From Microbacterium sp. LWH3-1.2 (GTDB lineage: Bacteria > Actinomycetota > Actinomycetes > Actinomycetales > Microbacteriaceae), in contig NZ_JBEGIK010000001.1 of assembly GCF_040675855.1 (NCBI RefSeq), forward strand, positions 3,658,001 through 3,722,000: a stretch of 64,000 nt of DNA, in the 5' to 3' direction. The translations under genes were made by a program, and so were the position numbers. The notes under the pieces were generated by a model. The model saw only the letters and a program-made list of their open reading frames with translations. It did no database searches and had not been told where the DNA came from. Positions 1-8,560 of the stretch are shown here, in pieces. The number at the start of each line of letters is the position of its first letter. Within the stretch, counting starts at the first letter, position 1.

Positions 1-40
1 CCTGAACCCCTGGCGACCCTCCGCCGCGCCCGCCGCAGCG

Positions 41-1030
41 GTGGAGGCGATCGATGGCCTGGGCACCGACGTGCCTGCGACGATCGAGTGGGCGGTTCGC
101 GTCGGACGGGACGCACCGTTGCCGGGGAGTGGCCGGACAGCACAGCTGTGGGAGCTCCTCGCCGAGACCGCGAGACTCGACGTCGGCGCCGCCCGGATCC
201 TCGAACCACAGCTCGACGCACTCGCGATCCTGTGCCAGGCGCGCCGCGACGGGGTGGACGTCGATACGGCGCTGGACGAGGTGGGTGCCAGTGGTGACGC
301 ATCGTGGGGCGTCTTCGCGGCAGAGGGGCCCGGCGCGCGACTCGAGGCCTCTGCGCATGGAGCCGACGGCTGGCTGCTGAACGGGACCAAGCCGTGGTGC
401 TCGCTCGCGGCGTCGTTGAGCCACGCACTCGTGACGGCCTGGGTGTCTCCCGATGCGCGCGGTCTGTTCGCTGTGCCCCTCCGTGTCGTGGGAGTGTCCG
501 CACGATCGGGCCCGTGGGTCGCGCGAGGGCTCAGCCAGGTGATCAGCGCGCCTGTCGACTTCGACGCCGTCCGCGCGGTGCCGGTCGGCGAGCCGGGGTG
601 GTACCTGTCACGCCCCGGGTTCGCGTGGGGCGGTATCGGCGTTGCGGCGGCGTGGTGGGGTGGAGCTGTTCCCGTGCACGAGGCGCTGGTCGCCTCAGCC
701 GGTCGTGACGGCGCGGACCAACTCGCCGAGTTCTCCGCCGGGAGCACGGATGCTGCGCTCTGGGCGGCGCGGGCAGTCCTGGCCGAGGCGGCCGAGGCGA
801 TCGACACCGGCTTGGGCGACGAGGAAACCGGCACGCTCGCCGCCCGGGCGAGGGCCGTCGTCGCAGGCGCCGTCGAGCAGGTCCTCAACCTCGCCGATCA
901 TGCGCTCGGTCCCGGCCCGCTGACCACCGATGAGGATCACGCGCGGCGTGTGGCGGATCTCCGGATCTACGCGCGACAGCACCACGGCGAACGGGACCTC
1001 GCCCGCCTCGGCCGGAGGCTCCTGCCGTGA
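41..1030 (+). CDS. acyl-CoA dehydrogenase-like protein (5' end may lie outside window)
   Basis: This is an acyl-CoA-dehydrogenase-fold flavoprotein of about 329 residues, shorter than the usual 380-400. The segment LLNGTKPWCSLA (about residues 114-125) is the typical middle-domain GTKxWCS signature, and the C-terminal half is the helical bundle. The GTG at 41 is the first start in view, but the frame is open back to base 2, so the true start may lie upstream of the window. The gene overlaps the next one by 4 nt (GTGA) and so belongs to a three-gene unit with a PIG-L/methyltransferase and a glycosyltransferase. That company argues against ordinary beta-oxidation. It more likely oxidises a pathway intermediate, but the substrate is unknown and I could not place a catalytic glutamate with confidence. 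Confidence 0.82.
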   Translation: MEAIDGLGTDVPATIEWAVRVGRDAPLPGSGRTAQLWELLAETARLDVGAARILEPQLDALAILCQARRDGVDVDTALDEVGASGDASWGVFAAEGPGARLEASAHGADGWLLNGTKPWCSLAASLSHALVTAWVSPDARGLFAVPLRVVGVSARSGPWVARGLSQVISAPVDFDAVRAVPVGEPGWYLSRPGFAWGGIGVAAAWWGGAVPVHEALVASAGRDGADQLAEFSAGSTDAALWAARAVLAEAAEAIDTGLGDEETGTLAARARAVVAGAVEQVLNLADHALGPGPLTTDEDHARRVADLRIYARQHHGERDLARLGRRLLP

Positions 1031-2379
1031 GCGTCGCCTTCGATCACCGCGACCCCGGTACCTCGGAGGCCGAGTGGACGGCGGCCCGGCTGCGGTCCAG
1101 AGCGACGCCTCTGCACGACCGCGCGTCGCGCCTCATCGTGCTCGCCGCGCACCCCGACGACGAGACGCTCGGCGCGGGCGGACTCATCGCGACCGCAGCG
1201 GCGACCGGAACGGACGTATCGGTGATCGTAGCCACGGACGGTGAGGCGTCTCATCCGCGCTCCTTGGCGGCCGCGGATCTCGGCGTACGACGGCGATTCG
1301 AAGTCGTCGCGGCGCTGCGCGAACTCGCCCCCGGTGCGCGGCTCAGGTTTCTCGGCCTTCCGGACGGAGGCCTTCGCGAGTCGACGGCGGCACTGCGCGA
1401 TGCGCTGCTGGGCGAACTCGGACCGCTGCCGCACGGCGTCCTGCTGGCGGTCCCGTGGTGGGGCGATGGCCATCGCGATCATCGGGTTGCGGGCGAGACC
1501 GCCCTCACGCTCCGCGGACCGGGGGTGCACGTGATCGCGTACCCGATCTGGCTGTGGCACTGGGGCGATCCCGAGGCCGTCGACGCTCTCGTCGAGCCCG
1601 CTCGATGGCGCACGCTGCCGCTCGCGAAGGGTGTCGCCGACGCCAAGTCCGCGGCGCTGGCGCGACACGTGTCGCAGGTCGCGCCGATGTCAGATGCGCC
1701 GGGCGACGAAGCGATCCTGCACGACGACATGCGGGCGCATTTCGCTCGCCCTTACGAGCTGTTCATCGACACGGAGCCCTCGCCGGCCGCCGCGTCCGCG
1801 GACCCGGCGACGTTCGACGGCTACTTCCGCACGCACGCAGATCCCTGGGGTTTCGAGACGAGCTGGTACGAGGAGCGGAAGCGCTCCGTCCTCTTGGCCG
1901 CGCTCCCCCGTCAGCGCTTCTCACGTGTGCTCGAACTCGGCTGCGCGACCGGCGTCTTGACGATCGAACTCGCCCGGCGTGCCGATGGGGTGCTCGGCGT
2001 CGACGCCTCGCCCACTGCGCTGGCCCGTGCCCAAGATCGAGCCGACGGAACCATCGGTCTGGCTTTCGAGCACCGGAACCTGCCCGCGCAGTGGCCGAGC
2101 GGTTGCTTCGACCTCGTTGTGCTGTCCGAACTCGGCTACTACTGGTCTGCGGACGACCTGGCCGCCGCACGGGCGCGGATCGCAGCATCCCTTACTCACG
2201 ATGGTGTCCTGGTCGCGTGTCATTGGCGGCACCCGATGTCGGATGCGCCGCTCACCGCAGACGAGGTCCACGCCGCCCTCGGCGACGACCCCTCGTGGAC
2301 GAAGACGCTGCACCATCTCGAACGCGACTTCGTACTCGAGGTGTTCGAGCGGTCCGCCGGCGGAGAGCGTCCTATATGA
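1027..2379 (+). CDS. bifunctional PIG-L family deacetylase / class I SAM methyltransferase
   Basis: This 450-residue fusion has two enzymes. The N-terminal half is a zinc-dependent LmbE/PIG-L N-deacetylase, with the metal motif AHPDDE at 41-46 and the second metal-binding motif HRDH at 149-152; this is the fold of MshB, which deacetylates GlcNAc conjugates. The C-terminal half (about 255-440) is a class I methyltransferase with the SAM-binding loop ELGCATG at 303-309, resembling NodS-type N-methyltransferases. The GTG start at 1027 overlaps the previous gene's stop (GTGA), and the stop overlaps the next gene's ATG. A deacetylase fused to a methyltransferase suggests that a freed amine is then methylated, but this is inference. 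Confidence 0.92.
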   Translation: MSVAFDHRDPGTSEAEWTAARLRSRATPLHDRASRLIVLAAHPDDETLGAGGLIATAAATGTDVSVIVATDGEASHPRSLAAADLGVRRRFEVVAALRELAPGARLRFLGLPDGGLRESTAALRDALLGELGPLPHGVLLAVPWWGDGHRDHRVAGETALTLRGPGVHVIAYPIWLWHWGDPEAVDALVEPARWRTLPLAKGVADAKSAALARHVSQVAPMSDAPGDEAILHDDMRAHFARPYELFIDTEPSPAAASADPATFDGYFRTHADPWGFETSWYEERKRSVLLAALPRQRFSRVLELGCATGVLTIELARRADGVLGVDASPTALARAQDRADGTIGLAFEHRNLPAQWPSGCFDLVVLSELGYYWSADDLAAARARIAASLTHDGVLVACHWRHPMSDAPLTADEVHAALGDDPSWTKTLHHLERDFVLEVFERSAGGERPI

Positions 2380-3149
2380 ATAGACGCACGCGGGCCGTCG
2401 CCGTGATCGTGCCGGCGCACGACGAGGAACAGCTGCTCGGCGCCTGCCTGGACTCGATCGCTCGGGCCGTGGACGCGGCGCGCTCGGTCGTACCACGCAT
2501 CGGAGTGTGGGTTGTGCTCGATGCCTGCACCGACGGCTCGGCGAGCGTCGCGGAGGCTGCGGGCGTCGAGGTCATCAGCGTCGACGCGCACAGCGTCGGC
2601 ACCGCCAGGGCGGCCGGGGTACGCGCGGCGCTCGAAGGGCTCGGCGACGCCCCGGCGCGCGCGATCTGGACCGCGCACACCGATGCCGACTCGGTCGTAC
2701 CGCCGAACTGGCTGATCCATCAGCTGGATCTCGCCCAGCAGGGAGCAGATGTCGTGGTCGGCACCGTGCGCCCGGATTTCCGCGACCTCGACGCGGAGCA
2801 GGTCGAGGCGTGGTGGGCGACCCACACGCCGGGTGTCGCGAACGGACACGTGCACGGGGCGAATCTCGGCATCCGCGCGAGCGCACTCCTCGATGCCGGA
2901 GGCTTCGCCGATGCCGCCGTGCACGAGGATGTCTGGCTCGTCGACGAGATCCGCTCCCGGGGCGGGCGCCTCCTCGCGACCGATGCCGCGTGGGTGCGGA
3001 CCAGCGGACGCCCGATCGGTCGCGCCCCGGGCGGCTACTCCCGCTACCTGCGGGAAGACCTCGTTCCGCTCGCGCGGCGACGCCACGACCCACCACCCCT
3101 GCAGCACGGCGTCCACCAGTGGGAGCACGACCCGTCCGAAGTCGCGTGA
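2376..3149 (+). CDS. glycosyltransferase family 2
   Basis: This is a GT-A fold glycosyltransferase of 257 residues. It begins with the family-2 nucleotide-sugar segment VIVPAHDEE (about 10-18). It then has DACTDGS and a DxD-type metal/diphosphate motif in HTDADSVVPPNWL, around residue 103. No membrane segment is evident. I chose the ATG at 2376 because it overlaps the preceding stop (ATGA) and is followed at once by the conserved domain; the frame is open further upstream but that part is out-of-register sequence. It closes the three-gene unit, and its job is presumably to add the sugar that the PIG-L half later deacetylates, or the reverse. Confidence 0.92.
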   Translation: MNRRTRAVAVIVPAHDEEQLLGACLDSIARAVDAARSVVPRIGVWVVLDACTDGSASVAEAAGVEVISVDAHSVGTARAAGVRAALEGLGDAPARAIWTAHTDADSVVPPNWLIHQLDLAQQGADVVVGTVRPDFRDLDAEQVEAWWATHTPGVANGHVHGANLGIRASALLDAGGFADAAVHEDVWLVDEIRSRGGRLLATDAAWVRTSGRPIGRAPGGYSRYLREDLVPLARRRHDPPPLQHGVHQWEHDPSEVA

Positions 3150-3183
3150 TGCAGAGGCTGTCCGCCGTGTCGGCGCCCCGTCG

Positions 3184-4380
3184 TCACTCGTGCTCCGGCA
3201 GAAGCGGCGTCGACCAGCCGGGGTCGCGGCCGAGCTGCGTCGCGCGGGAGACGGATGCTGCGCCGAAACGATCGCGCACGGCATCGAGCACCGTGTCCAG
3301 GCGCACGCCGTCGTCCCAATCGATCGGGAGCTCTGGCGGGACACTGTCGACGCGGCCGAGCTGCGACAGCGAGACGCCGATGAGGGTGATGCCGCGTTCT
3401 GCGATCTCGGGCTGCGCGACGGCCAGCAACCCGTGCGCGACCGCGAGGATCAGCGCAGTGCGATCGGTGGGTGAGCGGAACGAGCGGGAGCGCGTGGCCT
3501 TCGCGTAGTCGCCGTACCGGAGGCGCAGCACGACGGTTCGACAGACGCGGTCGCCGTCGCGCAGGCGACGCGCGAGCCGATCGACGATCTGCGTGAGGAT
3601 GACTTCAAGCTCCTCGGGCGTGCGTGGCCGGTTCCCGAGCGCACGCTGCGAGCCGATGGACCCGCGGCGCCGCGTGGTATCGACCGGGCGCGGATCGCGC
3701 AGCCGAGCCAGCGCATGCAGGTGCGCTCCGGCCGCCCTGCCGAGCAGTCTCTCGGCTGTCGCAGCCTCGAGCTCGGCCAGCTGCCCGACGGTGTGGATGC
3801 CGAGACCGTGGAGCTTCTCAGCAGTGACGGCGCCCACCCCCCACAGCCGTTCCACCGGCAGCGGGAGCAGGAACTCCTCTTCGCGTCCGGGCTCGACCAG
3901 CAGCAGCCCGTCGGGTTTGCTGACGGCGCTGGCGACTTTGGCGAGGAACTTGGTGCGGGCGATCCCGACCGAGATGGGCAGCCCGACCTCCGCACGAACC
4001 CGCTCCCGCAGTCTCACCGCGACCTGCTCAGGCGTACCCGCGATGCGTCGCAGGCCGCCGACCTCGAGGAATGCCTCATCGATGGAGAGCCCCTCGACGA
4101 GCGGCGTCGTATCGCGGAAGATCGCGAAGACGGCTTTGCTCGCCGCGGAGTAGGCCTCCATGCGGGGCGGCACGATCACGGCATCGGGGCACAGGTCGCG
4201 CGCCTGACGGCCTCCCATCGCGGTGCGCACTCCTCGAGCCTTCGCCTCGTAGCTCGCCGCCAGCACCACGCCGCCGCCGACGACGACGGGCCGGCCACGC
4301 AACGCGGGCGCGTCGCGCTGCTCGACCGACGCATAGAAGGCGTCGAGATCCGCATGGAGCACGGTCGCCTCGTCGCGCAT
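3184..4380 (-). CDS. dinB: DNA polymerase IV (Y-family translesion polymerase)
   Basis: This error-prone Y-family polymerase copies damaged templates. The catalytic carboxylates are visible as ADLDAFYASVEQ (Asp11) and SIDEAF (Asp101-Glu102). A helix-hairpin-helix segment and the little-finger domain with the common GVSLSQL motif follow; the length of 398 residues is normal. The frame is open upstream, but the ATG at 4380 is preceded by a strong ribosome site (GGGAGGTGGT) and starts exactly where family members start. A near-perfect actinobacterial LexA box lies 13-26 nt upstream, so SOS induction is likely. It is convergent with the preceding glycosyltransferase. Confidence 0.96.
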   Translation of the reverse strand: MRDEATVLHADLDAFYASVEQRDAPALRGRPVVVGGGVVLAASYEAKARGVRTAMGGRQARDLCPDAVIVPPRMEAYSAASKAVFAIFRDTTPLVEGLSIDEAFLEVGGLRRIAGTPEQVAVRLRERVRAEVGLPISVGIARTKFLAKVASAVSKPDGLLLVEPGREEEFLLPLPVERLWGVGAVTAEKLHGLGIHTVGQLAELEAATAERLLGRAAGAHLHALARLRDPRPVDTTRRRGSIGSQRALGNRPRTPEELEVILTQIVDRLARRLRDGDRVCRTVVLRLRYGDYAKATRSRSFRSPTDRTALILAVAHGLLAVAQPEIAERGITLIGVSLSQLGRVDSVPPELPIDWDDGVRLDTVLDAVRDRFGAASVSRATQLGRDPGWSTPLLPEHE

Positions 4381-4392
4381 ACCACCTCCCAT

Positions 4393-4406
4393 CGAACATC
4401 TGTTCT
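4393..4406. promoter_or_regulatory. LexA (SOS) box upstream of dinB
   Basis: CGAACATCTGTTCT matches the Gram-positive/actinobacterial LexA consensus CGAACRNRYGTTYG except at one inner position and the last base. It sits 13-26 nt upstream of the dinB ATG, where bound LexA would cover the promoter. Confidence 0.8.
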
Positions 4407-4580
4407 GACGATCGTCGCACCGACCGACGACATCGGCGACCCCCTCCGTTCCCATTACGCCTCTCGAGCCGGATTGGCTAGGGGGTCCCTGATCTTCGGA
4501 CCGTTTCTTAGCGTGGACATCGGAGCGACCACCCCGGTCGATCTCCGAATCCATCCCTCGCATGACGACAAGGAGCACTC

Positions 4581-4940
4581 ATGTCCTCGAGTTGGGACGC
4601 CTGGGACTACCGCCAGTCGGTCGATCGCGGGGCCGGTTCCCGCGACCTGGTGGGGTATCACGTGGAGGCCAAGGATGGCCGCATCGGAAAGATCGACGAG
4701 GCGAGCAACGACGCCGGCAGCAGCCGGCTCGTCGTGGACACCGGGCCGTGGATCTTCGGGCGGAAGGTGATTCTTCCGGCCGGGACGGTCGAACGTGTCG
4801 ACGACGAAGAAGAGAAGGTCTACGTCGATCTGACGAAGGACCAGATCAAGAACTCTCCGGAGTGGGACCAGTCCACGACGGGTCAGGACGACGCGTACCG
4901 CAGCCAGCTGGACACCTACTACGGCGACTTCTACCGCTGA
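4581..4940 (+). CDS. PRC-barrel domain protein
   Basis: This soluble protein of 119 residues has one PRC-barrel domain: DLVGYHVEAKDGRIGKIDEA is followed by a beta-rich stretch ending near ERVDDEEEKVYVDLTKD. The barrel is found in photosynthetic reaction-centre H subunits, RimM and many small bacterial proteins of unknown role. The acidic, tyrosine-rich C-terminus has no recognised domain. The ATG at 4581 has a good Shine-Dalgarno (AAGGAG) 7 nt upstream. Its neighbours are dinB and dps, which suggests a stress-related protein, but I infer no specific function. It ends just before a bidirectional terminator shared with dps. Confidence 0.85.
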   Translation: MSSSWDAWDYRQSVDRGAGSRDLVGYHVEAKDGRIGKIDEASNDAGSSRLVVDTGPWIFGRKVILPAGTVERVDDEEEKVYVDLTKDQIKNSPEWDQSTTGQDDAYRSQLDTYYGDFYR

Positions 4941-4983
4941 CCGGATCGGCGGCCGGATGGTCGTCATCCTCGCCGACTGATGG

Positions 4984-5017
4984 AAACGGGGTGCAGCCTT
5001 GCGGCTGCACCCCGTTT
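4984..5017. terminator. bidirectional terminator between the PRC-barrel gene and dps
   Basis: A perfect 15-bp inverted repeat (AAACGGGGTGCAGCC, loop TTGC, mirror arm) ends in GTTT on one strand and AAAC on the other. It lies between the convergent ends of the PRC-barrel gene and dps and can stop both transcripts. Confidence 0.9.
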
Positions 5018-5029
5018 CGCGTGGCCCGA

Positions 5030-5605
5030 CTATCCCCGGCTCGGGACCCGGTTCTCGGCGCTGACCATCCATGCGTATTGTTCGAGCTTCTCGATGATCT
5101 GGTGCAGCAGATCCGCACTGGTGGGATCCTCTTCGTCGACCGCGTCGTGCACGTCGCGACAGGTGCCGACCGTGTTCTCGAGCCGTTCCGTGATGAGGTC
5201 GATCACGTCGGTCGTGGCGATCTCGCCCTGCGGGAACTCGGGGAGGCTGGTGGTCTCGGCGACGGTGTCGCTGCGACCATCGGGAAGGGCATGCAACGCG
5301 CGCATGCGTTCGGCGACAGCATCGCTGAACTCCCGTGCCGACTCGATGATCTCGTCGAGCTGGCGGTGCGTGTCGCGGAAGTTCTTCCCCACGACGTTCC
5401 AGTGGGCCTGCTTGCCCTGCGAGGCGAGCTCGATGAGGTCGACGAGCACCTTCTGGAGGTTGTCGCTGAGCGTGGCGGACGCGGCGAAACCGCTCTCGGC
5501 GTTCTGCTCCTTGGTGAGCTGGGCGCCGCGAGCGGGCCGCCGCTTGTTACGCGTGGAGGATGGGGTCGAGTTCTTCGTCGTTGAGTTCTTCGTCGTGGTG
5601 GCCAT
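5030..5605 (-). CDS. dps: Dps-family DNA-binding ferritin
   Basis: This stationary-phase ferritin protects DNA by oxidising iron with peroxide and storing it. It has 191 residues. The inter-subunit ferroxidase ligands are visible as AHWN (His68), His80, Asp84 and the D-x3-E pair Asp95/Glu99. The first 27 residues form a Ser/Thr/Lys/Arg-rich basic tail, as in Dps proteins that bind DNA directly. The ATG at 5605 has only a weak ribosome site. The gene is convergent with the PRC-barrel gene and shares its terminator. Confidence 0.94.
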   Translation of the reverse strand: MATTTKNSTTKNSTPSSTRNKRRPARGAQLTKEQNAESGFAASATLSDNLQKVLVDLIELASQGKQAHWNVVGKNFRDTHRQLDEIIESAREFSDAVAERMRALHALPDGRSDTVAETTSLPEFPQGEIATTDVIDLITERLENTVGTCRDVHDAVDEEDPTSADLLHQIIEKLEQYAWMVSAENRVPSRG

Positions 5606-5940
5606 GATGCCGACCGTACGGACCGAACCGGTCGAACAAGCAGGGATTGTGCGTGCTCGACAGTCGTGCTACCGGCCTCAAGTTCCGCGCCGGCGCTCAC
5701 GTGGACGCTTCGGGCGCGACGCGCTCACCGATCGCGGTCGGAGCGCTCCTCGGCGCCTGGCGGAACATCTCGGTCCACCGGAAGCTGACTGGCTGGAGCC
5801 ACGGTAGACGGGGTGCGCGACACCTGCGCCGCCTCCTCCACAGCCCGCGCCCTCGGACGGTATCGGCGGGTTCTCCACAGGGCTGAAAACGAGGCTTGAT
5901 CTGGGGGTTCAATGTCGGAACCCCTCGTCAGAATGGAGCC
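5606..5940. other. intergenic region between dps and the 13E12/HNH gene
   Basis: No supported gene was found in these 335 bases. They contain the divergent promoters of dps and the HNH gene. A 7-bp inverted repeat, GGGGTTC-N7-GAACCCC (5904-5924), lies just upstream of the HNH start and is a possible operator or hairpin. Short open frames here lack ribosome sites and coding bias. Confidence 0.5.
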
Positions 5941-7488
5941 ATGACGAACCTCTCCGACGCCCTCACCGGGCTCGGTGATGCGCTCGCAGAGGTGGTCGCG
6001 GCGGCCTTCGCCGAAGGCTGTCTCGCCGCCGAGACCGATGCCGGCGTGCTGGCCGCGCTGGCGGCGGCGGGGCGGCTGCATCGGCTGGCTGAGGCGGCGA
6101 TGACCGCGGCGGTGGCTGAGATCGTCGACCGCGATGACGCGGTTCCGCGTCCGGATCAGATCACCACGCGGTACGGCTGCCGCAAGGTGGGCGAACTGGT
6201 GGAGCGGGCGACCCGGGTGTCGGGGCGCACCGCGGCCGAGATCGTGAAGGCGGCCCGAGCGACGGGGCGGCGCACGTCGCTGTCGACGGGGGAGGCGCTG
6301 CCGGCGGAGTACCCGCAACTGCGCCGGGTGTTGGCGGCCGGGCAGGTCGGCGTCGACGGGGTGGTCGCCGTGGTCGGCGCGTTCCGCAGCAGCGTGGGCC
6401 GGGCCGACCTGCTCGCCGCCGACGATGAACTCGCGGCCGCCGCGCGCGGTGAGGGAGCGGATGCTGCGCCTCCAGCGTCGGCGGACGAGCTGCGGGCGCT
6501 CGCACAAGTGTGGGCGGCGTACCTCGACCAGGACGGCGCGGAACCCGCCGAGGCGAAGGCGATGCGGCGGCGCGGTATCACGCTCGGTCGGCGCGGTGAG
6601 GACGGACTGGTGCCGATCGGCGGTCGGCTCCTTCCCGAGGTCGCGGAACAGCTGCAACTCGGATTTGACAGCGTCCTCAATCCCAAGGTCGACGGCGTAT
6701 CGATGCCGAAGGGGCCCTGCTTCACTGGTATCGATCGTGACGCCGACGCGGTTGGCGATGTTGGTCTCGACCGTTCCGAGGGCGAAGGTGCGGAGGGGTC
6801 CGAAGGTGGCGAGTTCGCGGGTGAGGAGCGGGTGCGTGACCAGGTCCGTCGCGAGTTCGCCGATGAGGAGCCGGTAGAGGCGGCAGCCGACCAGCGCAGC
6901 CTTCCACAGCAGCGGCACGACGCGCTCGCGATGATCCTCGGCGTCGCTGCCGCGTCCGGCGCGCTACCCACGCTGGGCGGCGCGGCACCGACGCTGGTTG
7001 TGCACGTACGCGAGGAAGACCTCGCGACCGGCCGCGGCTGCGCGTACCTGCCTGGCCAGGACGACCCGATCCCGCTCGCCGCTGCCCGGCACATCGCGTG
7101 CACCGGCGCCGTGCAGCGGGTGGTGCTCACCGAGAACGGCCGCATCGTGTCGATAGAGATCCTCGACCGCGTCTTCAACCACCACCAGCGCAAGGCGATA
7201 ACCCTCCGCGACGGCGAATGCATCATCCCCGGCTGTCACGTCCGACCGGAATGGTGTGAGATCCACCACGTCGAAGAGCACTCGAGGGGTGGACCTACTC
7301 ACACCGACAACGGCGTCTTGCTGTGCTGGTGGCATCACCGCACCCTCGACACCGGCGGCTGGCAGATCCGCATGGTCGATGGCAGCCCGTATGTCAAGGG
7401 CCCGTACTGGTGGGACGCGCAGGTGAAGTGGCGACCGGTCACGAAGTCGACGACGCGCAGACGCGACCACATCGCCGCCCGCATCTGA
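5941..7488 (+). CDS. DUF222 / HNH endonuclease protein (13E12 repeat family)
   Basis: This 515-residue protein has an N-terminal DUF222 helical domain (about 1-350, with an acidic low-complexity insert near 280-320). A C-terminal HNH nuclease domain follows, with zinc-type CIIPGC, the catalytic EIHHVEEHSRGG, an Asn in HTDNG and the closing CWWHH. The family is multicopy in actinobacteria and equals the mycobacterial REP13E12 family, in which phage phiRv1 inserts. Its cellular role is unknown; mobility has been suspected but not shown. The ATG at 5941 follows GGAGCC; an earlier in-frame ATG at 5896 is unlikely because it precedes the promoter-like sequence. All nuclease residues look intact. 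Confidence 0.9.
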   Translation: MTNLSDALTGLGDALAEVVAAAFAEGCLAAETDAGVLAALAAAGRLHRLAEAAMTAAVAEIVDRDDAVPRPDQITTRYGCRKVGELVERATRVSGRTAAEIVKAARATGRRTSLSTGEALPAEYPQLRRVLAAGQVGVDGVVAVVGAFRSSVGRADLLAADDELAAAARGEGADAAPPASADELRALAQVWAAYLDQDGAEPAEAKAMRRRGITLGRRGEDGLVPIGGRLLPEVAEQLQLGFDSVLNPKVDGVSMPKGPCFTGIDRDADAVGDVGLDRSEGEGAEGSEGGEFAGEERVRDQVRREFADEEPVEAAADQRSLPQQRHDALAMILGVAAASGALPTLGGAAPTLVVHVREEDLATGRGCAYLPGQDDPIPLAAARHIACTGAVQRVVLTENGRIVSIEILDRVFNHHQRKAITLRDGECIIPGCHVRPEWCEIHHVEEHSRGGPTHTDNGVLLCWWHHRTLDTGGWQIRMVDGSPYVKGPYWWDAQVKWRPVTKSTTRRRDHIAARI

Positions 7489-7544
7489 CCCGGACGCGCC
7501 CAGGAGAAGCGACCGGGGACGGATGCGCGAGGCGATCGCACTGC

Positions 7545-8216
7545 CTAGTGAGCGTGCGCGTCGCGATCGCCGTCGTCGTCCTCGAGCAGCATGCCGACCG
7601 ACGTCGCACAGGCATCACCCCGCCAGGCTTCCCTCCCCTCGCGCACGGCGAAGACCGCGATCACGAGCCCCGCCACGGCGTCGGCCCACCACCAGCCGAG
7701 CAGGCTGTTGAGCACCAGACCCGCGAGCACCGCAGCCGACAGGAAGGTGCAGATGAGAGTCTGCTTCGAATCGGCGACCGCCGTCGCCGACCCGAGCTCC
7801 CGCCCGGCGCGACGTTCGGCGAGCGACAGGAAGGGCATGATGACGACGCTCAGCGCGGTGATCGCGATTCCGGCCGGGCTGTGCTCGACCTCGACCTGCG
7901 CGACCAGCGTCAGCACCGACGTCGCCGTCACGTACGCGGCCAGCGCGAAGAACGCCCCCGCGATCACCCGCAGCGTCGGCCGCTCCCAACGCCCCGGGTC
8001 GCGTCGAGTGAACTGCCACGCGACCGCGGCCGCCGACAGGACCTCGATGGTCGAATCCAGTCCGAACGCGATGAGCGCGCCCGACGACGCGATCGCGCCG
8101 GCGGTGATCGCGACGATCGCCTCGACCAGGTTGTAGGCGATCGTCGCCGCGACGATCCAGCGGATGCGGCGCTCGAGGAGGTGCCGCCGCTCGTGGGCAA
8201 GGACGCCGGCGCTCAT
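7545..8216 (-). CDS. cation transporter of the CDF-like family, partner of the CmtR-like sensor
   Basis: This is a cation-efflux-type membrane protein of about 223 residues with five to six hydrophobic helices. Paired intramembrane motifs, GLDSTIEV in the second helix and ADSKQTLIC in the fifth, sit where cation diffusion facilitators place their metal ligands. The tail EDDDGDRDAHAH is rich in Asp and His, as expected for metal binding. I chose the ATG at 8216 over the GTG at 8222 because it overlaps the upstream regulator's stop (ATGA), a sign of translational coupling. Co-transcription with a Cys-rich CmtR-like repressor suggests export of a soft metal such as Cd, Pb or Zn; the exact ion cannot be read from sequence. 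Confidence 0.85.
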   Translation of the reverse strand: MSAGVLAHERRHLLERRIRWIVAATIAYNLVEAIVAITAGAIASSGALIAFGLDSTIEVLSAAAVAWQFTRRDPGRWERPTLRVIAGAFFALAAYVTATSVLTLVAQVEVEHSPAGIAITALSVVIMPFLSLAERRAGRELGSATAVADSKQTLICTFLSAAVLAGLVLNSLLGWWWADAVAGLVIAVFAVREGREAWRGDACATSVGMLLEDDDGDRDAHAH

Positions 8217-8551
8217 ACGCACCCGCAGGTCTCACCGGTGCAGCAGGCGGGATCGACCGACAGCACGACCTGCAGCAGCTCGTCGAGCGCGGGCGCGAGG
8301 TGAGGATCGGCGAGCCGGTACGACGAGCGTCGTCCCTCGGGAGTCGCCTCCACCAGACCGCAGCCGCGCAGGCATGCGAGCTGGTTCGACATCACCTGAC
8401 GCGACACCCCGACGGCGTCCGCGAGATCGGACGGGTAGGCGGGACCGCTGCGCAGCGCCAGGAGGACGGCGCTGCGCGTGGGATCCGCGAGCGCGAAGCC
8501 GAGCCGGGCGAGGGCGGCGGTGTGGGAGACAGTGGCGTTCGCCGAGGTCAT
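8213..8551 (-). CDS. ArsR/SmtB-family metal sensor, CmtR type
   Basis: This winged-helix repressor of 112 residues closely follows mycobacterial CmtR, the Cd/Pb sensor. It shares ALARLGxALADPTR at the N-terminus, then the signature LACLRGCGL with Cys60 and Cys64, equivalent to the two helix-4 ligands of CmtR. The C-terminal tail carries Cys103, Cys104, Cys109 and Cys111 and could supply the third ligand. The ATG at 8551 lies only 8 nt after a -10-like TACTAT (8564-8559, minus strand), so the transcript is probably leaderless. A palindrome overlapping this -10 is the likely auto-operator. It heads a two-gene operon with a cation transporter. Confidence 0.9.
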   Translation of the reverse strand: MTSANATVSHTAALARLGFALADPTRSAVLLALRSGPAYPSDLADAVGVSRQVMSNQLACLRGCGLVEATPEGRRSSYRLADPHLAPALDELLQVVLSVDPACCTGETCGCV

Positions 8552-8560
8552 CCCCGCAAT

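Noticed and set aside
5855..5880. Two DnaA-box-like words (CTCCACAG, TTCTCCACA)
   Set aside because: Only partial matches and no AT-rich region, dnaA/dnaN genes or box cluster nearby, so this is not an origin.
5647..5886. 79-codon plus-strand frame before the HNH gene
   Set aside because: No ribosome site, atypical composition, and it runs through the promoter region of the HNH gene.
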